A stretch of 60,687 nucleotides of DNA, taken from positions 1-60,687 of the forward strand of contig DATLNE010000043.1 of assembly GCA_035536915.1 (NCBI GenBank). The letters run 5' to 3'. The notes beneath the pieces are model-generated. The model was given only the letters and a program-made list of their open reading frames with translations, did no database searches and was not told the DNA's origin. Of this stretch, positions 1-8,187 are shown in pieces (the stretch's first letter is position 1; each line of letters starts with the position of its first letter). The stretch is from Acidimicrobiales bacterium (GTDB taxonomy: Bacteria > Actinomycetota > Acidimicrobiia > Acidimicrobiales > JAHWLA01). A program made the translations under genes and the position numbers.

Positions 1-873
1 GACGCGTTCGACCGGCTGCAGGGCGCGCTCACCGCCGACCTGTCCAAGGTCAGCCCGGGGCGAACCCAGTACACCCACCTGCTCGACGAGGCCGACGGCT
101 CGGTGCTCGACGACATCATCGTCTGGTGGGTCGGCGACGACGAGTTCCACGTCATGCCCAACGCCTCCAACACCGCCCGGGTGGTCGAGGCCGTCGGCGG
201 TGACGACGTCACCCGCCAGAGGGCGGTGATCGCCGTCCAGGGGCCGGAGGCCCGGCGCCGGCTGGCCGACGTCTCGCCCGAGGCCGCCGAAGTGCCCCGC
301 TTCGCGGTGCGCCGGGTCGACTGGAAGGGCGTGCCGTGCGTCGTGGCCGGCACGGGCTACACGGGCGAGGACGGCGTCGAGGTGGCGGTTCCGGCCGAGA
401 CGGCCGCCGCCCTCTGGCAGGCGCTGCTCGACGCCGGCGTGGCGCCGGCAGGGCTCGGCGCGCGCGACACTCTGCGGCTGGAGGCGGGCCTGCCCCTCCA
501 CGGCCACGAGCTGGGCCCCGGCATCACGCCCCTGCAGGCCGGCCTGGGATGGGTCGTCGCCTGGGGCAAGGGCGAGTTCCGGGGCCGGGCGGCGCTGGAG
601 GCCGAGCGGGCGGCGGGCGTCAAGCGGGCCCTGCACGGCGTGGAGACCGAGGGCCGTCAGCCGCCCCGGGCCGGCTGCCCGGTGCTGGTCGACGGCTCCC
701 CGGCCGGCGAGGTCACCAGCGGCAACTTCTCCCTGATCCTCGGGCGGGGCATCGCCCTGGCCTTCGTCCCGCCCACCGTCGAGATCGGCACCGACGTGGG
801 GGTCGAGGTCAGGGGCCAAGTGCTCGCCGGTCGGATCGTGCCCACCCCCTTCGTCGAGGCCCGACGGGGCTGA
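1..873 (+). CDS. gcvT: Aminomethyltransferase, glycine cleavage T-protein (5' truncated)
   Basis: T-protein of the glycine cleavage system: it releases ammonia from the aminomethyl-lipoyl arm of H-protein and passes the one-carbon unit to tetrahydrofolate in the cytoplasm. The frame is open from base 1, so roughly 70 N-terminal residues lie outside the window; 290 residues are visible against a usual length near 365. Conserved T-protein blocks are visible: GYTGEDGVEV and GLGARDTLRLEAGLPLHGHE, followed by the C-terminal barrel domain. The stop codon overlaps the gcvPA start by one base (TGATG), so the two are probably translationally coupled. No H-protein gene lies between them. The family call is secure; only the start is missing. 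Confidence 0.95.
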   Translation, partial: DAFDRLQGALTADLSKVSPGRTQYTHLLDEADGSVLDDIIVWWVGDDEFHVMPNASNTARVVEAVGGDDVTRQRAVIAVQGPEARRRLADVSPEAAEVPRFAVRRVDWKGVPCVVAGTGYTGEDGVEVAVPAETAAALWQALLDAGVAPAGLGARDTLRLEAGLPLHGHELGPGITPLQAGLGWVVAWGKGEFRGRAALEAERAAGVKRALHGVETEGRQPPRAGCPVLVDGSPAGEVTSGNFSLILGRGIALAFVPPTVEIGTDVGVEVRGQVLAGRIVPTPFVEARRG

Positions 874-2189
874 TGGGCCACTTCGTCCCTCACACCGACG
901 AGGAGGTGGCGAGCATGCTCGCCGATCTCGGCCTGTCGTCGGTCGACGAGCTGTTCTCGGTCGTGCCCGAGGCGCTGCGCCTCACCGGCGCCCTCGACCT
1001 GCCCCCGGGTCTCTCCGAGCCCGACGTCGCCGTGCGGGTCGAACAGGTGGCGGGTGCCAACCGCCGCTCGGGCCCCGACCTCGTCTGCTTCGCCGGAGGT
1101 GGCGCCTACGACCACGACGTGCCCTCGGTGGTCCGCCGGGTGGCCTTCCGCTCCGAGTTCGTCACCGCCTACACGCCGTACCAGCCCGAGGTGTCGCAGG
1201 GCGTGTTGCAAGCCCTGTTCGAGTACCAGACGATGCTGACCCGCCTGACCGGCGTGGAGATCGCCAACGCCTCGTTGTACGACGGCGCCACCGCATGCGT
1301 GGAGGCGGTGAACCTGGCCGTGGCCGCCACCGGGCGCTCCGAGGTGTGGGTGAGCGGCGGCGTACATCCGCAGTGGCGCGAGGTGATGCGCACGTTCGCG
1401 GGCGGCACCGGCCACGAACTGGTCGACGTGCCGTTGGTCGACGGCGTGACCCGGTTCCCGTCAGAGGGCGCGCCGGGGGCGATCCTGTTGCAGTACCCCA
1501 ACTACCTGGGCTGCCTCGACGACATCGCGGGCGCGGCCGCCGCGGCCAAGTCACTGGGCGCCCTGCTGCTGGTGGCCTTCGACCCGGTGGCGGGCGGACT
1601 GTTGCGGTCGCCGGGCTCGTACGGCGCCGACGTGGTGGTGGGGGAGGGCCAACCCTTCGGCACGCCGCTGTCGTTCGGGGGGCCGTACCTGGGGTTGTTC
1701 GCCTGCCGCCAAGAGCACGTGCGGCGGCTGCCCGGCCGGCTGGTGGGCGAGACGGTCGACACCGAGGGGCGGCGGGCCTACGTGACGACCCTGCGCACCC
1801 GTGAGCAGGACATCCGCCGGGAGAAGGCGTCGTCGAACGTCTGCACCAACCAGACCCTCATCGCTGTGTGCTGCGTGATCCAGATGGCGTGGCTCGGCAC
1901 CAGCGGGTTGCGGGAGCTGGCGCTGCGTTGTGCTCGGGGCACCCGCTACGCCCGGGAGGCGCTGCTGGCCGTCGACGGCGTGTCGCCGGTGGCCTCGGCG
2001 CCGGTGTTCCGGGAGTTTGGCGTGCGGGCGCCGGTGGCGGGTGAGGTGATCGTGGAACGCATGGCCGAGGAGGGCTTCCTGGCGGGCGTGCCCCTCGACG
2101 ACGGCGGCCTGTTGGTGGCGGTCACCGAGAAGCGCACGCGCGAGCAGATCGACGCCTACGTGACGGCATTCGAGAAGGTGGTCAAGTAG
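873..2189 (+). CDS. gcvPA: Glycine dehydrogenase (decarboxylating) subunit 1
   Basis: Alpha subunit of the two-subunit P-protein, which decarboxylates glycine and loads the aminomethyl group on H-protein. 438 residues, normal for the family. The ATG at 873 overlaps the gcvT stop; the open frame extends further upstream but that part is a shadow of gcvT. Visible family motifs: ANASLYDGATACVEAV, LLQYPNYLGCLDD, GQPFGTPLSFGGPYLGLFAC and REKASSNVCTNQTLIAVC. The PLP lysine is not in this subunit; it is in the next gene. The stop TAG overlaps the GTG of gcvPB by one base, giving a gcvT-gcvPA-gcvPB operon. Confidence 0.96.
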   Translation: MGHFVPHTDEEVASMLADLGLSSVDELFSVVPEALRLTGALDLPPGLSEPDVAVRVEQVAGANRRSGPDLVCFAGGGAYDHDVPSVVRRVAFRSEFVTAYTPYQPEVSQGVLQALFEYQTMLTRLTGVEIANASLYDGATACVEAVNLAVAATGRSEVWVSGGVHPQWREVMRTFAGGTGHELVDVPLVDGVTRFPSEGAPGAILLQYPNYLGCLDDIAGAAAAAKSLGALLLVAFDPVAGGLLRSPGSYGADVVVGEGQPFGTPLSFGGPYLGLFACRQEHVRRLPGRLVGETVDTEGRRAYVTTLRTREQDIRREKASSNVCTNQTLIAVCCVIQMAWLGTSGLRELALRCARGTRYAREALLAVDGVSPVASAPVFREFGVRAPVAGEVIVERMAEEGFLAGVPLDDGGLLVAVTEKRTREQIDAYVTAFEKVVK

Positions 2190-3667
2190 TGGATGCCAAG
2201 TCGATCCCGCTCATGGGGCGGGAAGAAGAGCCCACCATCTTCGAGCAGTCGGTGGCGGGGCGGCGGGCGTGGTCGTTCCGAGAGACGGGGGTGCCTGAGT
2301 GGGGCGCCGACGAACTGGTGCCCGCCGACCACCTGGCCGACGCGCCCGCCGACATCGCCGAGGTGTCGGAGCGCGACCTGGTGGCGCACTTCACCCGGCT
2401 GACCCACCGGCAGTACTCGGTCGACCTGGGGCCGTACCCGCTGGGGTCGTGCACCATGAAGTACAACCCCAAGCTGTGCGACGACGCCGCCGGCCTGCCC
2501 GGCCTGGCCGACGTCCACCCGGCGGCGCCGGAGTCGATGATCCAGGGTTGGCTGGCGTTGCTGGCCGACCTGGGTGACGCCCTGTGCGAGGTCACCGGCA
2601 TGTCGGCCATCACCCTGCAGCCGCCTGCGGGCGCGTCGGGGGAGCTCACCGGGCTGCTGCTGATGCGGGCCTGGCATGAAGACCAAGGCCGCCAGCGCAC
2701 CAAGGTGATCATCCCCGACTCGGCGCACGGCACCAACCCGGCGTCGGTGACCCTGGGCGGCTACGAGACGGTGACCGTGCCGTCCGACGACCGAGGCCTG
2801 GTCGACGTGGGCGAGCTGCGCAAGCGGCTCGACGAGGACGTGGCCGGGATCATGCTCACCAACCCCAACACCTTGGGGTTGTTCGAGGAAGACATCGTGG
2901 AGATCGCCGCCGCGGTCCACGAGGTGGGCGGGTTGCTCTACTACGACGGCGCCAACCTCAACGCCATCCTGGGCGTGGTGCGGCCCGGCGACATGGGCTT
3001 CGACATCGTGCACATGAACCTGCACAAGACCTTCGCCGTGCCCCACGGCGGCGGTGGGCCCGGGGCGGGGCCGGTGGCCGTGTCGCCCCGCCTGGCCAAG
3101 TACCTGCCGGGGCCGGTGCCCGAGCGGCAGCCCGACGGCTCCCTGCGCTGGGCCACCCCCGAGCGGTCGATCGGCCGGGTGCACGGCTGGCACGGCAACG
3201 CCTTGGCGTTGGCCCGGGCGTGGTCGTACATCCTCGTCAACGGGGGAGACGGACTGCGCCGGGTGGCCGAGGCCGCCGTGCTGAACGCCAACTGGCTTCG
3301 GCACCGCCTGCGAGGCGTGTACGACGTGCCCTACGACCGGCCCAACATGCACGAGTTCGTGGCGTCGACCACCTCGCTCAAGAAGGCCGGGGGAGTGCGG
3401 GCCCTCGACGTGGCCAAGCGGCTGCTCGAAGAGGGCTTCCACGCGCCCACCGTCTACTTCCCGCTGATCGTGGCCGAGGCGCTGATGATCGAGCCGACCG
3501 AGACGGAGTCGTTACAGACCCTGCAATCGCTGGCCGATGCGCTCGAGCGCATCGCGGCGGACTCCCACGACGAGGCCGCCGCCGCCCCCCGCACCACCCC
3601 GGTCAGCCGGGTCGACGAGGCCCGCGCCGCCCGCACACTGATCCCCACCTTCGACGCCCGCCGCTAG
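2189..3667 (+). CDS. gcvPB: Glycine dehydrogenase (decarboxylating) subunit 2
   Basis: Beta subunit of the split P-protein, carrying the pyridoxal phosphate site. 492 residues from a GTG start that overlaps the gcvPA stop. Visible: the PLP-lysine block HMNLHKTFAVPHGGGGPGAG with the lysine at residue 280, SAHGTNPASV, GSCTMKYNPK and the glycine-rich segment PPAGASGELTGLL. Its tail (about residues 450-492) is alanine/arginine-rich and weakly conserved. It is the last gene of the cluster; a gap of about 100 bp follows before a two-component system that seems unrelated. Confidence 0.96.
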   Translation: MDAKSIPLMGREEEPTIFEQSVAGRRAWSFRETGVPEWGADELVPADHLADAPADIAEVSERDLVAHFTRLTHRQYSVDLGPYPLGSCTMKYNPKLCDDAAGLPGLADVHPAAPESMIQGWLALLADLGDALCEVTGMSAITLQPPAGASGELTGLLLMRAWHEDQGRQRTKVIIPDSAHGTNPASVTLGGYETVTVPSDDRGLVDVGELRKRLDEDVAGIMLTNPNTLGLFEEDIVEIAAAVHEVGGLLYYDGANLNAILGVVRPGDMGFDIVHMNLHKTFAVPHGGGGPGAGPVAVSPRLAKYLPGPVPERQPDGSLRWATPERSIGRVHGWHGNALALARAWSYILVNGGDGLRRVAEAAVLNANWLRHRLRGVYDVPYDRPNMHEFVASTTSLKKAGGVRALDVAKRLLEEGFHAPTVYFPLIVAEALMIEPTETESLQTLQSLADALERIAADSHDEAAAAPRTTPVSRVDEARAARTLIPTFDARR

Positions 3668-3769
3668 AAACAAAAGAATCCCAGCAATTCCGACACGCTG
3701 GGCCGCGGTGGTCGTATTACTGGCGACGGCGGTCGACTGGAAGTCCTGGTCGCGCTTACGGCGGAGCAC

Positions 3770-5008
3770 ATGACCAATTACACGTTCCCGCTCGGGGGGC
3801 GGACGTGTAACGGACAGGTCGACCAGACGGAATTGTCCGCGGCCCGAGCCTTCGAGTTGGCGTGGGGGCTGGGCACCGCAACAACCAGGGTGGCCGTGGC
3901 GCGCCTGTTGGACTCGGCCCGCGGCGACGGCGTCGTCTCCGAAGCGAGGCTGGCCGACCTGCGCACCGTGGCCCACGCCCGATTGGCCGATCGGGACCGG
4001 ATGCAACTCCGTCTGTGTTTCGCCGAGGCAGCCGATGCCCTGGTCGAGGCGGCCGATGGATCGGGCGCCGACGTCGCCGTGCGGGAGTTCAACCGCCGAG
4101 TGGGGCGATCGGTCGACATCGTGGTCCACGAGGTCTGTGTGACGGATCGTCGGCTGCGAGCGACGTTGCCCACCCGGCCACCGACAGCTGCAGTCGACCA
4201 AGCCCTGCGCACGTGGGACGCAAGCGAGCCTGCCCCGCTGGCGATTGACGGGCTGATCGTGCCGCTCTTGATGGCAGACAAGGTCGTCGGCGTAGTGCGA
4301 ATGACGGGCCGCCACCAGGCCGAGCCCGACGCCGATGTTGCCACCGCGGTGGGGGACACCTGGTGCGACCTACTCCAGCGCATCCGCCGTCGCCATGCGG
4401 CGACAGCACGGCAGGATCGATTCGTCGTGGAGGCGCACGAGGCGATTGCGCCTCAACTGGCAGGCCTGTGCCGGCAATTGGCTGAATACGCGGTGGCGGC
4501 GCCCGACAGAGCCTCGCGTGGGCGCTTCGAGGAGCTCCTGCGGGTGGCCGCGGTGGGGCACCGGCAGGTCCGCCAGGCGGGGTATGCCTTGGCCACCGTG
4601 AATGCTCGTGACGGTGACGTCGCTGTCGGCCTGCGACGCCTGGTGGCACGCTTCCAACGGCACTCGGTGCTCGATGTCCGCTTCACCCGGCACGGGGTGC
4701 AGCAGCCGGTGGAGGCCCGGGTGGCCGACACCCTGCTCGCTGTCGCCCACGCAGCGTTGGTCAACGCCGACGCCCACGGCCGGGCTCGATTGGCAACGGT
4801 GAAACTCGACTATCGGGCGGAGGCACTCACCCTTCACGTGCGCGACGACGGGATTCCGTTCAGCGGGCGGAGGGTACTTGGCTCTGAGCTCGGCGCCCTG
4901 GTGTCGCGGGTGCGGTCGTTGGGCGGCGCCATGACGTTGCAGGGCAGCACGCCGCGCGGGGCTGCTGTCGAAGTGACGCTTACGTACACAATCAAGGGGG
5001 ACTGCTGA
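3770..5008 (+). CDS. NarL-type sensor histidine kinase
   Basis: Soluble histidine kinase of the HisKA_3/NarL class, 412 residues, without membrane segments. Residues 1-200 form a putative sensor region that I do not recognise; parts look GAF-like. The likely phospho-accepting His is H223 in the segment FVVEAHEAIAPQLAGL, which replaces the usual R-E-L-H-D motif, so the dimerisation box is degenerate. The HATPase domain is near residues 320-405, with an N-box-like AHAALVNADAHGRA and a G1-like RDDGIPFSG. A GGAG ribosome site precedes the ATG. It lies 3 bp before the response regulator gene and is its probable partner. Confidence 0.8.
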   Translation: MTNYTFPLGGRTCNGQVDQTELSAARAFELAWGLGTATTRVAVARLLDSARGDGVVSEARLADLRTVAHARLADRDRMQLRLCFAEAADALVEAADGSGADVAVREFNRRVGRSVDIVVHEVCVTDRRLRATLPTRPPTAAVDQALRTWDASEPAPLAIDGLIVPLLMADKVVGVVRMTGRHQAEPDADVATAVGDTWCDLLQRIRRRHAATARQDRFVVEAHEAIAPQLAGLCRQLAEYAVAAPDRASRGRFEELLRVAAVGHRQVRQAGYALATVNARDGDVAVGLRRLVARFQRHSVLDVRFTRHGVQQPVEARVADTLLAVAHAALVNADAHGRARLATVKLDYRAEALTLHVRDDGIPFSGRRVLGSELGALVSRVRSLGGAMTLQGSTPRGAAVEVTLTYTIKGDC

Positions 5009-5011
5009 GCA

Positions 5012-5647
5012 ATGCAGCCAGTTCGAGTCATCGTCGTCGACGACCAGGAGATTGTGCGAGCGGGGGTGTCGAGCTTGCTGTGCAAGAGCGTCGACATCCA
5101 CCTCGTGGGCACGGCTGCCAACGGAGAGGACGCGCTCGACCTGATGGCCTTGCTGCAGCCGGACGTGGCCGTGGTCGATTACTCGCTGCCCCGCATGACG
5201 GGCGTCGAGGTATGCGAAGAGGCATCGGAGCGCTTTCCCGACACCGCAGTCGTCATCCTCACCGACGAATCGAACGACGATGTCGTCAGGCGATCGATCG
5301 AGGCGGGTGCCCGTGCTTACCTGTACAAGGATGTCGAGGGGAACGAGCTGAACCGGGCCGTACACGCGGTGGCGAACGGCGAGACCGTCCTCGACACCAA
5401 AGTTGCCGGGCGAGTCGCTCGGTGGGCCTATCGAGGGGTGAACCGGGCCCGCGGGGTCCGCTTGTCGTCGCAAGAAACCAAAGTGCTGCGCTTGGTGGCC
5501 GAAGGCGAGAGCACGGCAGGCATCGCCAAGCTGCTGTGCCTCAGTGAGAACACCGTCAAGACGTATGTCCGCCGGTTGCTCGACAAGCTCGAGTGCCATT
5601 CCCGAACCGAAGCGGCGGCCATCGCCGCCAAGAGGGGGTTGTTGTGA
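5012..5647 (+). CDS. LuxR/NarL-family response regulator
   Basis: Two-domain DNA-binding response regulator, 211 residues. The receiver domain (about 4-120) has the acidic pair D10/D11, phospho-acceptor D56 in VAVVDYSLP, T84 and K106 in AYLYKD. The LuxR-type helix-turn-helix (about 148-205) contains LSSQETKVLRLVAEGES and LSENTVKTYVRRLLDKL. It sits directly after its presumed kinase. Its stop overlaps the GTG start of the lysyl oxidase homologue by four bases (GTGA), which suggests that the secreted oxidase belongs to the same transcription unit and perhaps the same regulon. Confidence 0.93.
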   Translation: MQPVRVIVVDDQEIVRAGVSSLLCKSVDIHLVGTAANGEDALDLMALLQPDVAVVDYSLPRMTGVEVCEEASERFPDTAVVILTDESNDDVVRRSIEAGARAYLYKDVEGNELNRAVHAVANGETVLDTKVAGRVARWAYRGVNRARGVRLSSQETKVLRLVAEGESTAGIAKLLCLSENTVKTYVRRLLDKLECHSRTEAAAIAAKRGLL

Positions 5648-6480
5648 GCCGTCGCATTCGGGTGGTTGCCCTTGTTGCCGCCACCGTCGCTCTCGCTGCC
5701 GTCGTGCCTGCGCAAGCGGGGGAGAAGGTGCTTCCCGGGACCTGTCGGGTGGGGCATCCGAAGGTGGTGCCGCCGGGGTGCGCATCGTCGCTGCTGCCGC
5801 CCGGAGCCCTTCCCAACATCGTGCCCAAGCCACCGGCGTACGTGAGCGTCGGGCCTGATGCCATTGCCTTCGATCCGGTTGGCCTGGTGACGACCGTTGA
5901 CCCGAACACCAAGGTGCTGCGGTTCCCGACCCTGGTGGCCAACGTGGGCAGCGTGGCGTTGGAGCTGCTCGGCGAACCCACTGCGGATCCGGAGCGGTGG
6001 CGGGCGTTGCAGTGCACGTCGTGGGCGACCAAAGCGTGCCTGACCCGGCAGGAGGTGGGCGAGTTGGCGTGGCATGCAGCCCACAACCACTTTCACTTCC
6101 AGGACTTCGCCGACTACGAGTTACGGCGGGTCCTCCCTGACGGGACGCCCGACTTTTCGGCTGGTGGCCAGGTGGCCACCAGCCCCAAGGTGTCGTTCTG
6201 CCTGATGGACTCCGAGGCCAACAGCGAGGACAGCCCACCGCAGACCTACGTCGGCTGCCCCGGTGCATTGCAGGGCATCTCGGCAGGCTGGGCCGACCTG
6301 TACGACATGGGCCTCCCGGGCCAGTCGTTGCCCATCGCCGGGCTTGCCGACGGCCTCTACGCCATCGTGATCCGACTCGACCCGACCAACCGCCTGCTGG
6401 AGTCGAACGACGGCGACAACCTCGCCTACTCGATCGTCGAGCTCTACGACAACGGCAATGAAGCGCGGGTGATCGGCTGA
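5644..6480 (+). CDS. Secreted lysyl oxidase homologue
   Basis: Member of the lysyl oxidase family (copper amine oxidases that oxidise lysine side chains), 278 residues. The GTG at 5644 is chosen because it gives a clean signal peptide (basic MSRRIR, hydrophobic core, cleavage near AQA-GE at residue 25) and a GTGA overlap with the regulator. Residues 143-151 (WHAAHNHFH) match the copper-binding WHSCHQHYH motif of animal LOX. K182 in KVSFCLMDSE and Y220 in GISAGWADLYDMGLPGQ align with the two residues that build the lysine tyrosylquinone cofactor, so catalysis looks possible. The C-terminal RLLESNDGDNLAYSIVEL matches the LOX end motif. Substrate unknown. Confidence 0.85.
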   Translation: MSRRIRVVALVAATVALAAVVPAQAGEKVLPGTCRVGHPKVVPPGCASSLLPPGALPNIVPKPPAYVSVGPDAIAFDPVGLVTTVDPNTKVLRFPTLVANVGSVALELLGEPTADPERWRALQCTSWATKACLTRQEVGELAWHAAHNHFHFQDFADYELRRVLPDGTPDFSAGGQVATSPKVSFCLMDSEANSEDSPPQTYVGCPGALQGISAGWADLYDMGLPGQSLPIAGLADGLYAIVIRLDPTNRLLESNDGDNLAYSIVELYDNGNEARVIG

Positions 6481-6497
6481 TGTCCGTGCACCCTTGA

Positions 6498-7028
6498 TTG
6501 GCCGGCGTCGTTCTCGCCGGCGGTGCGACGCTCACCCTGCTGGTGGTCCCCGCTGCTCCGGCGCACGCAGAGAGCGTGGTCCAGCTGCGCTTCACGGGCG
6601 TAGCCGAGATGTCTCCTGGCCTGGTGATCGACAACTCTCGGCATGTCTCCGGTGCCATGTACAGCAGTGCTTGCGTCAACGTCACCGCCGGCCTGAAGAA
6701 GAGCGCGGGGGCCGGCCCTTGTGCGTTCTCTGTCTCGTGGACCGCCTCCGGCACGTGCGCCTATTTCACCGGGTTCGGCACAGGTCGAATGACAACCCAC
6801 GACGGGCATGTCTACGTAGCAGCCGTCAGCCTCGTTGGCGTCGACGGCAAGGTCGAGATGGTGTTCGACCCGGTGACAAAGCAGTCGACTGGGCAAATAG
6901 GGACCGGGGTAGGAGTCGCCACACTGCGAGCCAAAGACCACACAGGCGGAGATCTCGCGTGCCTGAACGCCGCGGGTGCGTCGCGCTATGACGTCCTGAA
7001 CGGTCAGGTGACATTGGCAGTGGGGTGA
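6498..7028 (+). CDS. Small secreted protein, family copy 1 (start uncertain)
   Basis: Exported protein of unknown function, about 176 residues from a TTG at 6498. An ATG at 6480 in the same frame hits TGA at 6495, so either TTG is the true start or the 5' end is damaged. The N-terminus has a hydrophobic core and a cleavage site near AHA-ES, but the n-region lacks positive charge. The mature part carries VTAGLKKSAGAGPC, two further cysteines and DGHVYVAAV. It is clearly paralogous to the next gene (VTAGVKKAAGTGPC, DGHLYTATI). It follows the lysyl oxidase by 17 bp and may be co-transcribed with it. Confidence 0.6.
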   Translation: MAGVVLAGGATLTLLVVPAAPAHAESVVQLRFTGVAEMSPGLVIDNSRHVSGAMYSSACVNVTAGLKKSAGAGPCAFSVSWTASGTCAYFTGFGTGRMTTHDGHVYVAAVSLVGVDGKVEMVFDPVTKQSTGQIGTGVGVATLRAKDHTGGDLACLNAAGASRYDVLNGQVTLAVG

Positions 7029-7065
7029 GATGCAACGGCATCCAATTGGCCCTCGGACGACAACC

Positions 7066-7122
7066 GGGTGACAGACAGGGTGACAAAAAGATCACCCCGA
7101 GGGGTGTCGAGACATATCACCC
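7066..7122. promoter_or_regulatory. Cluster of GGGTGA/TCACCC half-sites with a 14-bp palindrome
   Basis: Between two secreted-protein genes there are two direct GGGTGACA copies 12 bp apart (7066-7073 and 7078-7085), a perfect palindrome CACCCC-GA-GGGGTG at 7093-7106, and another TCACCC at 7117-7122. A further GGGTGACA lies at 8077-8084, upstream of the large exported-protein gene. The arrangement looks like an operator for a DNA-binding protein acting on the 7285 gene. The binding protein is unknown; the nearby NarL-type regulator is one candidate. Confidence 0.4.
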
Positions 7123-7284
7123 GAAGCGTCACACTGAGGACAGCACTTGGAGGCGGGGACAGGAGCCCGCACGGGCTCCGTTGCCAAGTGTGATGGGAAC
7201 CCTCCGGGCAGGTCGCTTGTTCAACGCGCCTGCCCGACGCACTCACCGCCGTTGACCGAACATCAAACGAAAATGGAGAGTTGC

Positions 7285-7824
7285 ATGCACAAGCGTCTCG
7301 TCCGAGGTCTCCTCGGACTTGGAATGACCCTCGCCCTGGTAAGCGGCGGTTCGCCCGCTCAGGCCCAGAGCTCGGTCGCCCTGCAGTTCACCGGTAGCGC
7401 CACTATCCCTGTCGGTCTCGAAGCGGCGAAGATCGAGACAGGCAGCTTCTCGTTCACATCAAGCGCGTGCACCGATGTCACCGCCGGCGTGAAGAAGGCC
7501 GCAGGCACCGGGCCTTGCACGATCTCGGCTTCGGGCACACTGACGGGTGCCTGTGGCTCTATCACAGGCTCGGGAACAGCGCAGGTGAGGACGCACGACG
7601 GCCACCTTTACACTGCCACCATCACAGTGGCCAGCACCGGCGGGAACATCGGCATTGGGTTGACGGCAGTCGTGAAGGTGTCGACCAACCAGCGAGGTGC
7701 TGGTGCCGGTGACGCCACAGCCACCCCGTCGTCGAGCACAGGCGGGGCGCAGGCGTGCCTCACCGCCCCCGGGGCAACAAAGTACGACATCGTGAACGGC
7801 GCGGTGACGTTCAGCGTCGCCTGA
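7285..7824 (+). CDS. Small secreted protein, family copy 2
   Basis: Exported protein of unknown function, 179 residues. The ATG at 7285 is preferred over an in-frame ATG at 7273 because GGAGAG lies 5 bp before it and the product then begins with a standard signal peptide (MHKRLVRG, hydrophobic core, AQA-QS near residue 26). The mature part has four cysteines and the block VTAGVKKAAGTGPC, then GACGSITGSGTAQVRTHDGH. It is a paralogue of the preceding gene and a more distant relative of the two minus-strand genes at 16886 and 17443. It is followed by a strong hairpin, so it probably ends a transcript. Confidence 0.75.
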   Translation: MHKRLVRGLLGLGMTLALVSGGSPAQAQSSVALQFTGSATIPVGLEAAKIETGSFSFTSSACTDVTAGVKKAAGTGPCTISASGTLTGACGSITGSGTAQVRTHDGHLYTATITVASTGGNIGIGLTAVVKVSTNQRGAGAGDATATPSSSTGGAQACLTAPGATKYDIVNGAVTFSVA

Positions 7825-8187
7825 GCCGCTAATCAGCACCAGGGATTTTGCCAGGGAGGGCGCCTTCGGGCGCTCTCCCTTTCCCTGTCGACCCCGATGC
7901 GGATTCACCAGGCAGACTGATCATGTCTCAACCTCCAGGGCAACACGGTGCGAGGCCTTGGACAAGGGGCGTCGTTCGACATCTGGATTCTTTCGAACAG
8001 GAAGGCGCTCGTACGCCCTCGGTCATGCAGCCGAACGCGACATGTCCCGGCGGGTCGCTACCCTGACGTCCAGCACGGGTGACAAGGAATGTGCATGTCG
8101 CCCGTCGAACAGCAGAACTAGCAACCAGAAAATGACTGCACCTGCGGTCGACGCGGCTACTTCGTACTCAACACGTAGGGGGAATAC
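7825..8187. other. Intergenic gap, 363 bp
   Basis: The stretch holds the terminator-like hairpin at 7853-7880 and, near its right end, one GGGTGACA copy (8077-8084) and the AGGGGGA ribosome site of the 8188 gene. It is less GC-rich than its surroundings. Short open frames cross it, but none has a ribosome site or recognisable product. Confidence 0.6.
7853..7880 (+). terminator. Strong stem-loop with UUCG loop
   Basis: A 12-bp stem (7853-7864 with 7869-7880, one G-U pair) is closed by a TTCG tetraloop and lies 29 bp after the stop codon of the secreted-protein gene. There is no long T-run, as is common for high-GC actinobacterial terminators. It separates the secreted-protein gene from the large exported-protein gene. 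Confidence 0.75.

Noticed and set aside
1-3667. Missing gcvH read as gene loss
   Set aside because: The window begins inside gcvT, so gcvH may lie upstream or elsewhere; nothing can be concluded.
3680-3702. CCCAGC...GCTGGG hairpin after gcvPB as a terminator
   Set aside because: Only a 6-bp stem with an 11-base loop and no T-run; too weak to annotate.
7974-7998. GTTCGA ... TCGAAC pair as a possible SOS box
   Set aside because: The half-sites point the wrong way and are 13 bp apart; LexA boxes here need TCGAAC-N4-GTTCGA.
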